Made by a program: the position numbers and the translations under genes. A stretch of 64,000 nt of DNA from Panorpa germanica (taxonomy: Eukaryota; Arthropoda; Insecta; Mecoptera; Panorpidae), in assembly GCA_963678705.1 (NCBI GenBank), contig OY783218.1:6768152-6832151 (forward strand). The letters are read 5' to 3'. The notes under the pieces were generated by a model. It ran no database searches, was not told the origin of the DNA, and saw nothing but the letters and a program-made list of their open reading frames with translations. Below are positions 23,077 to 35,359 of this stretch, piece after piece (the first letter of the stretch is position 1; each line of letters begins with the position of its first letter).

Positions 23077-23614
23077 AATGTCAACCCTACTGCTAATATA
23101 CAAGACAATAATTCGGCCAATATGGACTTATGGTATACAACTATGGGGCTGCGCTAGCATGTCAAACATAGAATGTCAAACATTGAAACAAATATTAAAT
23201 GTCCCAAGATATGTCCCTAGCTGGTTAGTACATAAAGACCTTCGAATGCCCCTGGTCAAAGAGGAAATCCAAAGCTACAGTAGGAAGTACCACCTTCGAT
23301 TGCAGAATCATCCCAATGAAGCAGCAGTGAAGTTGTTCCATCATAGGCCCGTAAGACGACTGAAAAGAGCAGATCCCAAAGACTTAGCGAGTTTAATCCC
23401 AAATGAAAACTAAAATTGAAATGTCATCGTACTAATAAAATATATACGAAACTCAGTTATTGTACATAGTATAAAGGGGTAAGGTGTAAGGGGGAGTCAT
23501 CAATGGATGGCAACCTCACATGTCACTTATGTCATACAATTTTACTTAATGTCCTCGGACAGATTGTAAATTAATTAAAAGGGGAAAAAAAAAAAAAAAA
23601 AAAATGTCAACCCT
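23077..23614 (+). pseudogene. 5'-truncated Jockey-like non-LTR insertion with target duplication
   Basis: The insert opens in the reverse-transcriptase C-terminal region. The frame 23078-23413 encodes LLLIYKTIIRPIWTYGIQLW (preceded by codons from the target), then NVPRYVPSWLVHKDLRMPLV, and ends normally in a stop. A 3' UTR and an A-run at 23585-23604 follow. AATGTCAACCCT occurs at 23077-23088 and again right after the A-run (about 23603-23614), a clear target-site duplication. The preserved frame suggests a fairly recent insertion. It is 5' truncated, so it was never functional at this site. Confidence 0.85.
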
Positions 23615-24037
23615 AAAGTAACTTCAACAATGTAATGTCAATTTTAAAGTTACCTTTAAAGTTATCAAAACACAACATTAGTGGTGAACTAAACTAAAGG
23701 ACATACTTGCAGACAATACAGAAAAAATTCAAAAAGTGCTGGAATTCCTTAATGATATAAATATAATAAACCAAATTTAAATAAAATAAACGAACTTCAG
23801 GCGAATATGATCTTGTTGTTGAAATCGCACTAAATTTTAAAATAAGAAAAAGCAACCTTGAAGCCGGTATAAGTAGCCTAATTTAGAAAATATATCATTG
23901 TAAGAAAAAAATGGTCGGAAAATGGTTTTAGACGCCTCTTTCTTAAACTAACGTTGCACTGCGAAAAAGAATAGTGCGGTAATAATAATAATATAATATA
24001 TAATATGATAATAATTTTAAATCAGCAGAGTGTATAT

Positions 24038-24696
24038 TAGAGTGGCCCTTATTTTCATAGTTAAATTTTTTTTGCGGCACCCTCCCATTTGGTGCCAATG
24101 CCTAAAAATATGATCTGTGTAAAATTTTAGGTCAATCGGATAACGGGAAAACGTGCCCCAAGAGCCTCGAAAATTGAAAAATCACAGATTTTTCTTTTAA
24201 AATTCTTATATCTTCAGAAATATTAATTTTATGCAAAAACTTATTACGCAAAAGTTGTAGATCTAATAAAAATACATATTTCTATTACTATATTCATATT
24301 CTATTACTTTTTCTCGTATAACTAACAATTTTCGAGAAATACGTGAAAATCAGTTCCTTTACTATAAATCCACGAGAATCGAAAAATTACAAAATCACGA
24401 TTTTATATATTTATTTTACAAAATATTTATTATACACAGAAAAGTGTATAATAAAATAATATAATTAAATAATATAGTATAATGTATTTAATTATTATTT
24501 CGCAAAATAAATAAATTTTTTAAAAAATGTATGGGATTTTATAATTTTCCGGGCTTTTGGGGCACCCTTTCCCATTATCCGATTGATCTGAAATTTTACA
24601 CCTATTATTTTTTCATGCAATTGAACCAAACTGAGGGGTGCCGCAATAAAAAATCTCAAAAATAATTTTCACCAAGAGTAAATAAGGGCCACTCTA
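24038..24696. mobile_element. hAT-like foldback element (659 bp) with 8-bp target duplication
   Basis: The ends are TAGAGTGGCCCTTATTT and its perfect 17-bp inverted copy. The 8-bp direct repeat GTGTATAT lies immediately outside both ends (24030-24037; 24697-24704). An 8-bp duplication with a TAGAG start fits the hAT superfamily. Subterminal sequence is also inverted (CAATCGGATAACGGGAAAAC versus its diverged complement). No transposase frame is present. Confidence 0.85.
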
Positions 24697-25090
24697 GTGT
24701 ATATACATTTATATGGTTCACTGTATTACAGAATTACGGATTAATTACAGCGCTATTATCTTACCTTGCCAGTGTATCTTAGAAAAATCGTCTAAAGTTA
24801 AAAGACGTCTTTAAAAAGTTACAAAACAAAGTTCTTAACAACAATGTGTAGTTTTTACTACAAAAATGTTTATAAACATAAAACTTCCATGGACTAAATA
24901 ATGAAAAATACATTTTCAACCCCGTTTTGCGCATGCTTTTCTAAATAATAAAATCAGACACGCAGTCGATTTGAATTTAAATAACTTTATTATTTTCCTT
25001 TCTTGTTTTTGTTTTGATATTAGATATAAGGCCTCAGATAAATAAGAAAATTTAGTTTTACATGTATTGGTTCAATTTAAATCCCCCACA

Positions 25091-25092
25091 TA

Positions 25093-25128
<36 letters not shown>
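25091..25128. repeat. (TA)n microsatellite
   Basis: Nearly pure TA repeat of about 40 bp. Confidence 0.9.
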
Positions 25129-25131
<3 letters not shown>

Positions 25132-25588
25132 CTTTAAATTCTACCTAATTAAATGCTAGTACTGCACTTGAATTTAACAAGGAAATAAAATGACAAAAAC
25201 GATAATCCAACAGTTCAACACAAATTCACAAATAAAATCAACTCGTCCAGCTAATTAACTCATCCACAATTAAATTAAAATTACGTCTTAGCAATATTTT
25301 AATTAAAAGCTATTTTAGCTTTTATTACACATTGATTAATACGGAGTCCGAATAATACTTGTCAAGCCATTGCTTTGCTTGAACGGTATTTTTTCCCATT
25401 GAAAATCAATGCTTTGTCAACACACGAAATTAAATTTTTTTCATTGTTTTGTATTGTAATTTTGACACATATCGTTTGAAGGTTGATACTATCTAAAACT
25501 ATAGGTTTGACAATAGTGGCGACATTTGTACGTCATCTTACGAACTTGAGTAATATATGTGTTATACATATAAATATATATATAATAA

Positions 25589-25909
25589 CTAGCTGTCCCG
25601 GCCACGCGTTGCTGTGTCTAACGTTTTTGTCATATTACATTACATAGCGCCATCTATTGAATATTTACTCAATCTAGTCAACAGATGTCGCCATCATCGT
25701 CGCCAGATGTCATATGTCATATACAGATAATTAATAGACAAATAATTTGCAATAAGATAATATTGCAATCATAAATTGAGATGTAAGCTATCCTATCTTT
25801 CAAGTTGGATCAAACTGCACACGGTGTACAAATTTGATTAAAATCGGTTAAGTAGTTTAGGAGTCCATCGCGGACAGACAACGTGACACGTAATTTATAT
25901 ATATTAAGA
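25589..25909 (-). mobile_element. Non-autonomous Helitron, - orientation
   Basis: Inverted copy of the element at 11878-12212. Read on the minus strand it begins TCTTAATATATATAAATTAC after host A and ends GGGACAGCTAG before host T. It lacks the 28-bp internal duplication of the other copy. The shared sequence includes ATAGCGCCATCTATTGAATA. Confidence 0.75.
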
Positions 25910-26984
25910 TATACATACAACAAATTTAATATAAATTTCTATCTGTAAAGTGCAAGAAATAAAAAGAAAACAACAGAGGTATTATTTACTTGTGTCCATA
26001 TAATAAATTAAAAATAAATACGACTACACATTAAAATAAAGATAAAAGTTTGCTGAGTTTCTTAACACAATTTATGATAAAAGTAATCCTTTCCCTTAGA
26101 TCAATGTTACAAAGAAAGTAAAGACCATCATTATAATTTAATTTAAAATACATTAATATCAGTGATATAAATATAGGTATATAAATTTAACATAAACTTA
26201 TACTTTTAAAAAATATATTCAAAACGATTAGATTAAGGTATTAAACTTTAAAATCCTTTTTAATGTCCTTCTGTATTTTATTTCTTCCTTTCATCTTCCC
26301 TTATCTACCCGTCTAAGTAAACTTATGAAAAATTACTAAGTCTGTATAACTCTTGTAAAATATAAACGTACTCAAAAAAGTAGGGCATCTAAAAAGTGGA
26401 GCATACATGAAAATATATAAGTGAAATTTTAAATAAATGTGTTCTGATAACGAACCGAATATTTAACAAGTTCATTTTTACATTCATGTTCAGTCGGTAT
26501 TCGCTACTTTCTAATTGCTAAATTAATTTGTAGCGTATTTGTTACTATTTTAAAATTTAAAAAAGTTAGGCCGCAGTAGTTACTGTATTTTAGAAACAGT
26601 GATAGGGAGTAAAACTAAGAGAGAGCTAAATATTTGTAGTGAATTTTCCTTGCTTTTACTTTTTTATTTTTACTTATCTACTAACATCAAGCATAATTAC
26701 AGAGTATAGTTTTGTTTCTATATGCTTTGTTAAGATGCGCAGTATTAGAAACCGATCAACTGCGTACAAGGCTTGCGCATATAGCTGAAAGAGCGGCAAA
26801 GATTAGGCTGGAGGGATTAGTCCGTTATTATCAGTACGTTATGCTGTGCTTATACAGGCCAATAAATTTGGATTATATCATTGCAGATGTGACTGAATTA
26901 ATAACATTATATTTGAAAATTATTATTGATTAGGGTTTTTCAGTTTTTTGTAACATAGAAGTAGAGGTAACACAAGTATAAAAA

Positions 26985-27390
26985 ACTGCAAATGATACCG
27001 GTCGGACTAAATAGAAGGCTGGAAGTAGTAATATATAGACTCATGATAGGTGATACAAATCTCACTCATACTTACTTATTCAAAAGAGAACCACAAACAA
27101 TATGTTAACAATAAAACAGCGCTCTAACAGTAAAGCATATTATTCTTCGATGCTCAAGACAAGGCTGTAATATGCCTGAGGAATACAGGCAGATGTTTGA
27201 AAGCAAGGAAAGTCTGAAAAACCTTATTGACTTATTCAATAAAACTAATTTAATCTCTTTATTTTAAATACCCATACTCGTGTTTATAAGTTGTAAATTA
27301 TGTATTGTAAATGTTTATAAATGTATATATTGTTTTAAGTGCTAATAACTGTTAAAGGGTGATGGTCACAAATAAATGTTAAAAAAAAAA
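26985..27390 (+). pseudogene. Decayed non-LTR 3' end (family N)
   Basis: Shifting frames give EVVIYRLMIGDTNLTHTYLF-like, KREPQ, LTVKHIILRCSRQ, NMPEEYRQMFESKESL and a final NKTNLISLF with a stop. A 3' UTR and an A-run near 27381-27391 follow. LTHTYLF...C...VKHI..C is the finger region of I/Jockey-like elements. Frameshifts make it non-functional. Confidence 0.65.
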
Positions 27391-29899
27391 ATAAGTGATA
27401 AGATTCTGGAATTTTACGCCACTGTAAAAAGATGACTCTGGCCATTGAATACAGTGCCGTCACTTTTTTATAATTAAACTGTATAATAAATTAAGAAAAT
27501 GTTACTATGTTAATAAGACTACAACACTGTATAGTTAAATATAATCAAATTAATAAACGTTATATTTAAATACCATTATCTTTAATTAATTAATGGTATA
27601 TTTCGAAACACCTTATAATTGTAACTACATGAGAGAATAAGGTTTCGTTTACACGCAAACACGATTTAACTGATATTGTTAAAAAAAACTTTTTACGATG
27701 ATATTCACTCTAATATATCAAGATAGGATCTTCTTCGTACTTCAATTTGTAACTAAAAAAAAATACAATAAGAAAAGTTTATAACAGTTTTAAGGTTATT
27801 TAATATCGATTTCCATTTTACGAACATTTCCCCGTTACGGATGGAAAAATTCAATCTGTTTTTGTCATTGAAATTCTATTCGTTTTTATCTTTTTCTTTT
27901 TTTTAAATAACTAAATTGTTTTATTCGTAAATGTAAAAAAGATTGTATCTTTTTTATAATATATTTGTGGTATGTAGGTATATAGGTATATATTTGCCGT
28001 TACGATATTAATATAGCATTATAGTTTGTAATTCATTTCGTATTCTGTATCTGCAAGCGTAGAAATGGAAACTTCAGACTGTAAAAATAAAACATGTATC
28101 TCTTGTAACTGCAAACCAGGCGTAATTCCAACGTTTCGACTGAAACTACTATATAAACAGAAATACAGATTTGTTAGATTAAATAAATCATATTTAAAAG
28201 GCAAATATAACAAAAATTAAACTGTTTTATATTATTACTGGATATTCAATTTAATTTTATATATACGTATTCTGCAAATATACCACAGCTATATTTATAC
28301 ACGGAGATGGCAAGATATGCAAATAAAGAATAATTTCAATTGGATGGACATAGAAATGATACATCAGTGATCCCTACCTTAACAGACAAAAATTAATCTA
28401 ATAATATTTTATATATTTACAACCCGGATATGTCTGTTTGTTTTTAAAGTAATAGAATCATTTTTACATGATTTTATTAAGGGGGTAGCCCACCCTAATA
28501 TTTTCATAAAAGCGAATTCTTTTTTTTACTTAGATGTGTTGATTTTATACGTTTACCAATACTTTAAAGGTTATTTATGCCAATATATATACTTGAACAA
28601 GTTTGTTTTTCTTTTGCGTTTATCTGGAAATTACTTTGTAATACGAAATTTAACGGATCGAAACGATTTCTCGAGAAAATCTTATCCGATCCTAATAAAA
28701 ATGACATCATATCTTCTTTTAATACGAGTGGAGTCTTGCAATTGATTACCTCACACATTTTTTATTCAATTTTTTAACTTAAAACTTTAATTTAATTTTT
28801 TCCCTATGCTACTCGATAGGTATTACGTTTGTTTACAAGAAAATATTTATAAATTTTATTTTTAACTATCCCGAGCCTCCCGACAACAGTGTCCCACGGA
28901 ACAGCATATATCTTCAAGCCATTGGTTTGCTTGAACGGTTTCTTTTTTCAATTAAAAAACAATACTTTATTAATACACGGAATCCAGATTTTTGCTTTGT
29001 TGAAAATTGCAAAAGTAGAGTCACTAAAACCGCTATAACTCATAATCTAATGGTCGGTATGTCATGGAATTTTTGCACATATCGTTTGAAGAAAACAACA
29101 ATCTAAAAATCATGCCGCCATTTATATGATATGTCATCCTACGAACTTATTGAGCGATATTTAGAAAATATATTCTCTTTATGCGAGTTTTTCCGAGCGC
29201 CAGGGTGGCTAACCCCTTAATAAAAAGGGCTCCCAATGAAACAGGGTTATTACCTTTTCTGTTATGGATATATTTTTATAAAATATTTACCAAACCAGAG
29301 AAGATTGTTGATTTAAATAAAACAATTTGGTTTAAAAGCTTTTTTTTGTAACTTTTTTGAATAATTTAAAATCTGACAGTAGATTACCACATTCACAACT
29401 TCCGTTGCACTAGACTGAAAATTCTAATGACGTTGTCAGAAACACCCAACGATAAAAATTATAATTTTATTAATATATTCATTACATACCCTATGTATAA
29501 TACATCCGGTATTTTTTTAAACAAAAAGACATTATAGGATGATGGGTTTATTACGCCGTTTTTGCGAGACCATTGTTTGATTTACTCGTTTCGTACGTTT
29601 CGCTGCTAACGGTCATATGCCATTTACCTCATTATCTGAACAACAAATACGTTTTTGTACTATTTCAGTTGATTTGCATGAATACGAGATAATGATTACA
29701 ACGCTCCAAATACTATTCATTCAATTTCATGGAAATGAGCGACAGAAAAATCTCCTTGTAAACGAATTTCTCATGAGCGCTTTTTTCGTCCTGTAAATTA
29801 CAATAACATTAATTTACATTACGTTCCTTACTTGCATGATCATTTTATACATTTCTTTGCTTGATTCTTTCTGGTAACTCCGTTCCCTACTTAATTTCC
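27391..29899. other. Intron sequence without recognised elements
   Basis: A+T-rich. GCCATTGGTTTGCTTGAACGG at 28918 resembles CAAGCCATTGCTTTGCTTGAA at 25365, and nearby ACATATCGTTTGAAG occurs at both (25466, 29078). This suggests a diverged repeat of about 200 bp at 25350-25560 and 28900-29170. Confidence 0.45.
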
Positions 29900-30425
29900 C
29901 TTTTTCTATTTCATATTTCTACCTCCTCTGCTTCCCCATCCTTACTTGAATTCTCTTCATTTCTCTATTTCGTTTTGTTTCCATTGAAGCTAACTGCACC
30001 TAAACCACCGTCTTCCTTCTATTTTCTTATCCTATTCCTTTTTCTTTTTTCTCCTTCTTGTTACGTTGTCTTTCATCCTCCTATTTCTCTTTCTCATCAT
30101 CGCCTTCATCATCTTCCTTTTTCTCCTCATCAACTAGATCTTCTTTATCTTCCTTTTCCTGTTATACGTCTTCCTCATTATCTTCTTCATTCTCTTCTTC
30201 TTTTTTATAGCCTTAACTTTGACTATTATGTACTTTACTCCTTTCTGAGACTCTTCCGTTGTCACTTTTGGTCTCACCTTCGTATAATTGAACTGACGTA
30301 AGTCTTTGGCTGTCTTTTCCATTTTGCAATCTTCTCTAATGTGTCCGGATTTCACACTCATGAAACATCTCCTGGCCTTACCTTTTTCTATCATTGTCAC
30401 CCATGTTTTATCTAAAAACATTTTT
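29900..30425 (-). pseudogene. Degenerate gag-like (ORF1) fragment with a damaged zinc knuckle
   Basis: The minus-strand frame 30134-30421 contains GKARRCFMSVKSGHIREDCK, a CCHC knuckle (C-x2-C-x4-H-x4-C) in which the second Cys is Ser. A lysine/arginine-rich tail follows. Non-LTR ORF1 and LTR gag proteins carry such knuckles; the context does not say which. Sequence from 29900 to 30130 is purine-rich on the same strand and probably belongs to it. No reverse transcriptase lies next to it. Confidence 0.5.
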
Positions 30426-31206
30426 ACTGAGATTACTCACATTTTTTTAATAGTATTGCGTTTTCAACCGCTGAATTATAATTGCTTTTCAAAAACGCTA
30501 ATTACGTACAAAGAGAATCGTACAAAGTTAAATCAATATAGAGGAGATACGGCTTGAATGAAGAAAGTTTTAGCTAGAATTGTTGATTCGTACGACTTCT
30601 GTGGAGAGCATAAATTAGTACAGATATGTTACATTAAGAGATCATTTTCTGTATTGTATTAGTCACAACCATTTGTCAAGCACCTCGAGTCCCATTTTAA
30701 GTAAACAGGTAGTAAAGACGAATAATGAAATTTGCATTAACAAATCGCAAATGTTACATAAGAAAATTTACGTAAAATATGCATAAATGTATTTATAAGA
30801 TAACACTCTGGAATATTGATTTTTACTTTTCTGCGTTAATACTACGTTTATATGAAACTTAAATATATTAGTAGTTGCGTCATTTAAAATCTAATTTAAA
30901 ATATAAGCTGTTAGTTTTGTTTATAATGTGCAAGGTTATGTGTAGAGTATCCTACGTTACTTGTAATATAACGCTAAAGTAGATTAGTGGATTAAATATC
31001 GGTACACTCTGAAAGCTTTGTTCGTGTTCATATTGTTTCTTTATATAAATAGTAATATTTTATATACCAAGATCACTTGTAGCCAAGATATGGTAACAAT
31101 TAGCTCTTATTTTTTAGAATAAGGAGAACCTACTTTTAAAATATACGAAATTAAATTTACTAACTCGAAATATGTATATGTAATTACAAAAATTTTTATG
31201 AGTTTG

Positions 31207-31297
31207 ACTTCTCTCTTTCTCTCCCTCTTTCTCTCTCTCTTTCTCTCTTTCTCTCTACCACCCCCCCCCCTCCCCCCCCCCTCTCTCTCTCTCTAAC
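31207..31297. repeat. (TC)n / poly-C microsatellite
   Basis: CTCTTTCTCTCTC repeats with two C-runs, abutting the truncated end of the family I fragment at 31310. Confidence 0.95.
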
Positions 31298-31309
31298 TCC
31301 ACTCCATTT

Positions 31310-31590
31310 TTTCTGCAGGCCTCCGTAACGTGTACATTGGAAGATCAAATGTTCTGGATATTGCAACATATCTTCTTGTACCAAGTGATTTCTTTTCAGA
31401 TGTGCCAATGCCCCTGTATGGTCTACCCTCAGTCTCGAGATAAGTGATAACACTCTTCTCGGACCTTGGGCTTTCCACCACCAACGACGTCCGCACACCG
31501 AAGATTGTAAACTGAAAACTGAATCTTCCTTTCTCTGAATTGTTCCACATACCCTGCCACTTTTCTTTCACTTCATTTTTGCTACATCAT
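31310..31590 (-). pseudogene. Non-LTR retrotransposon fragment (family I)
   Basis: Minus-strand match to 12244-12510: EKWQGMWNNSEKGR in one frame, then CGRRWWWKAQGPRRVLSLIS and HTGALAHLKRNHL in the next. The finger is partly deleted (LQYPEHLIFQC) and the sequence breaks into the microsatellite at 31207-31297. The frameshift and truncation make it dead. Confidence 0.7.
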
Positions 31591-32681
31591 ATTAGTAAGC
31601 GTAATTTTATAATTGTTGCTTAGGGTACTATTCCAAGACATATTGAAAGCAGCCCGACCAATCCGAAGTTCCAAACATCCCGCCAGACACAATTAAAGCT
31701 CCGCCAAAAATTTCTGAAAATTTCGATGTTCGAATTTACTGACAAATCTGGGTCAATACTTACTCACCTAATCTTTAGTTACCCTTACGCATAATCGTTT
31801 ACCACCACTGAAGTGGACCATCCTTTACACACACCTGTCAGTTTAATTCCTTTAATCACTGTTAGATAAGTCCACACCTGTTAATTACGTTTAATTAACA
31901 ATATATTACAGTCTGGTGTTTATTTACGTATAATCAAAATGTTATAAATAGTTGAATATATATATTTAATACATTAGATTCTACTTTAAATAAAGCTCTG
32001 TAATACTAAAGAGCTTTTAGATTCTGAAATGCTGTTCATTTGAGCTTAATATGTGTAAAACACATTACTTGTATGTGTATGTGGATGGGTTTTGTTTTAG
32101 GAGCAATTAGTATGGGTTTTATATGGGTATTTACGTTCACTAGATGAATATAGGAGCATAATTAAACATATATTTGTGTTAACTAGTCTCTATTGGAATA
32201 CGAGTGTTTTATAATGTGTGTGTGTGTGGGTGTATTATTTATAAAATGTTATTCACAACTCAAATAACTGCCATTTAGCGTTATACATACGGGTGATGTA
32301 GCTAAAATCTATTTCACGGTAAAATATAGAGCTTAAAGCTCCAAAGCTTCAATCAGAAATTGTATGTGTCCATCGATATGTGCAAATTATAGTAAACATA
32401 GTAATGGTCTTAAATGTTAAGCCAAGTTAGTCGGTTAATTTAAAGTTTTGTATACGCTCTATTTGTTATCTTGATATACATAAATCTGAATTTAAAAGAA
32501 AACACAAATTATGCAAAAAGCTTTAACTCTACGTATGTTTTAAACATGCGAAAGAATTCTTCGTCTATGGTCTTTTAGAAATAAGAACGTTTAAAAAAGA
32601 AACGTTTGTTGTGTCTCTTGTGTTTGTCTTCCTATATACTACACATCAATCGTCCAATTAATAAGTGAGACAACTCTAAAG

Positions 32682-33117
32682 TATCATTCCCACTCACTGC
32701 TTTGGCCATATGCTAAATTGTTTAGCATATGGCAATACGCGTAGTCATTCACAGTACCATTTTTAATTTAATTTATTTTTTAAGTTTTTTTAGTTTTTTT
32801 AGAACCTTACAAGATCCAATGTTTTGGGTTTTTAAAGATTTTAAAAGAAGTTTAATGTCAGTTTTTGAAAAATATAGAAGTGAAAATAATTTCTATTACT
32901 AATAGTTATTAAAAATAGCAATTTTAATTATTTCACATACAATTTTGTCGAACTGTCAAAATTTAATTACATACGATGCATACGCACCAACTAAATTAAG
33001 TAAACTGGAACTAAAACACAAATGTGAAAAGGAATGCTTCGAAAACCTGAAAGCTAGATTACAATATTATATAAAAACAGTATATTAAATATCAAAACAG
33101 TTAGTGGGAATGAGGCT
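32682..33117. mobile_element. TIR element W, copy 1
   Basis: Ends CATTCCCACTCACTG and CAGTTAGTGGGAATGAGGC are inverted copies. Internal blocks (CATAGTCATTCACAGTAC-like, AACTGTCAAAATTTA, CGATGCATACGCAC) recur in copies at 38900-39393 and 56489-56992. It contains a perfect 13-bp hairpin GCCATATGCTAAA/TTTAGCATATGGC at 32705-32733. It encodes no protein; the superfamily is unknown. Confidence 0.7.
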
Positions 33118-33149
33118 TAACAAATCGAAATTTTGTCTGACTTATGACC

Positions 33150-33870
33150 TGGACGATAAATTGGCGATTTGGCGTTGCAAACTTATTACAAATTAATCTC
33201 ATTATATTATCTAAGTTAACCAATTTTAAAATCTAATTCAATTCTTTCATTGTCTTAAAAATTATCTCTCGTTTATCCCTGCTTCTCTTTCTTCCCTCTA
33301 CTCTTTCTACTGAAAACCGCCTTCCACGTTCTCCTTTCCGTTTTCCTTGTCATATCTCTTCCCGGCTTAATGAATTTCCCTTTTCTCCTGACACTTACTC
33401 TTAATGTGTTCTAACTTGTCTTCTTCCTTCCCGCACATCCAGTCTACTTTCCATTCTTCCATTCCCATATATGTGTCATGTATTACGTTACATACTTCAG
33501 TCTTTATTTTCCATTCTCCTGCCTTTCACCTTAATCCATTTTATTCCTTTTGCTTTCCTTTTTAGGATTTTCTCATCAGGTCGCTTTTGCTTGATATGCT
33601 CAAGTTTTTCCTCTTCCGTGTCACACTATTTCTCCTGCAACGTTTCTCTTCTTCTGTTCTCCAATACATCTCTTCATTCCCAAGTCTATATCTAGCAATC
33701 ATTTTCTTTTCCATTCCCTCTTGTTTCTCCAGGTATCGTGGCAATCCATTCGTCCATAACCTTCTGCATCTTGTATGTACCTTCCTTCGTCTATCTTCCT
33801 CATTATGTCCTTTTGCTAAATTTCCATATCTCCTTCTTAGTACATAGACATCAATACATAAACGACGCAA
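33150..33870 (-). pseudogene. Decayed family R-like non-LTR 3' end
   Basis: The minus-strand frame 33562-33870 contains LPRYLEKQEGMEKKMIARYR and LGNEEMYWRTEEEKRCR, aligning with the RARFRLGNEEKGNRYW..CRMC region of family R. The finger is then lost to frameshifts. The rest, to 33150, matches the copy at 19470-20480 without its MITE insertion. The pyrimidine-rich plus-strand frames are shadows. Confidence 0.6.
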
Positions 33871-34319
33871 TTCTAAATGATATTATAATAGACGCTGGTA
33901 CTTGCAATTGTTTTGTTATAAACGCGTGTAAAAAATTATTGATTCTGATAACATTATTAACAAGTTTGCAAAGCAAAAACATTTTTTTCTCAGCCTGGAG
34001 CCTTAACCTCACAAAATCCGTCTCTACATATCGACTACAGTCTAGCTACTACGACTATTATTACTTATCAATTCTAGTAGTGTTAGGATTTCGACGTTAA
34101 TTCTCCAACTGTCAATTATCATTTACTCATTACTACAACACAGACTGACGTATTGGTTTAGTTATAAGTCTTTCTTTGGTTATTTGTTATGATTATTATT
34201 AGAAGCACGTAAGTTTGTTTTTGCTTCGATAATTGAACACCAGACCAGACTAAAAACAAAATAACAGCTGAGGATTATAATGTTTATAAACCTAAATTGA
34301 TTTATAATATTTCTTGTTA

Positions 34320-34790
34320 AGTCCTCTGGGTGCCGAGGTAGTTAAGTCATAGAGTCTAACACTCGGCTACAGCTCAGCTTGTCAACGGACATACCATGTT
34401 GAACACGCCAATTAGATCAACTGTGGTGGTATGTGAATGAGGGTATTTCCGCTGACATTGCATCACTCGTGCCATCGGTGAGCAGTGTTCGGTTCACTAC
34501 ATACCATATTTCCCTTCCGGAAGAACACTCTTCAGTGATCCATATTAGTTTGGGATGTATTAGCTATAGCCCCAGTTATATTATGCAGATGCAATTTTTG
34601 CTCAAACTTTGCGAGTTTAGGGTCCATAAAGACTGGCATCGCACCCCTCTAGAAGTGGGGAAAATCAACCATGATGTAGTGTATAACTCTAACTCCGTTT
34701 TTTAACACTCAGCTATGCTTAGGTCAGGGTTCGATTCCTAGAGATGAAATAAATGTATTCTATGACTATATATAAATAAATAAATCCACA
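34320..34790 (+). mobile_element. tRNA-derived SINE-like element (family B), expanded
   Basis: It begins CCTCTGGGTGCCGAGGTAGT and ends with a B-box-like GGTTCGATTCC near 34722 and GATGAAATAAATGTATTC. A shorter relative is at 62205-62395. About 300 bp of unrelated sequence separates the two promoter-like parts, so it is probably an insertion or rearrangement. Not a functional tRNA gene. Confidence 0.5.
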
Positions 34791-35359
34791 AAAACACTCA
34801 ATTATTATACTACAATTAGTGCGAAATATCACCTAGCTGTTTAAATTGTAGTATAATATTATAAAGAAAAGGTCTAACAAATGTAGATGAATGTAATGGT
34901 TAAAAATAGATAAATTATTTTCATCTACTTTTATTTGGTGACAATTTAATATCCCCAGGTTAAAAGTCTGACTATAAAGATGCGACGGGGTCGAAATGCT
35001 CGAAGCTCCGTTTCATAGAGCTTTTATTTCAACATCTTAAGTTGGCTTTTTAAAATAATGGCTGTTTTAAAACATTTGTGTTCTGAAATAAAACGAATAT
35101 CTATTTTACGAGAAACATAAATAAAAGATTATTAGAATTCTTAAGACTCTGTGTTGTTTGGGGTCGTTAGTTTTGTGTTTTCTTACTTGAAAACATGGTC
35201 AACGGTATATTTGCGAACGCGTTAAGTCGTTATGCTGACTGTAGGTGAGACAGATCTTCTTCAAGAAGTTAACTTCAATTTCGACGAAACTTATCAAATC
35301 ACTCAATAAGTTAGTAGGTTTCATTGGTTTTCATGTGAGAGTTAAGAAAAACTCATAGG

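Noticed and set aside
34433-34705. 90-codon + frame
   Set aside because: Lies inside a SINE-like element and has no protein similarity that I recognise.
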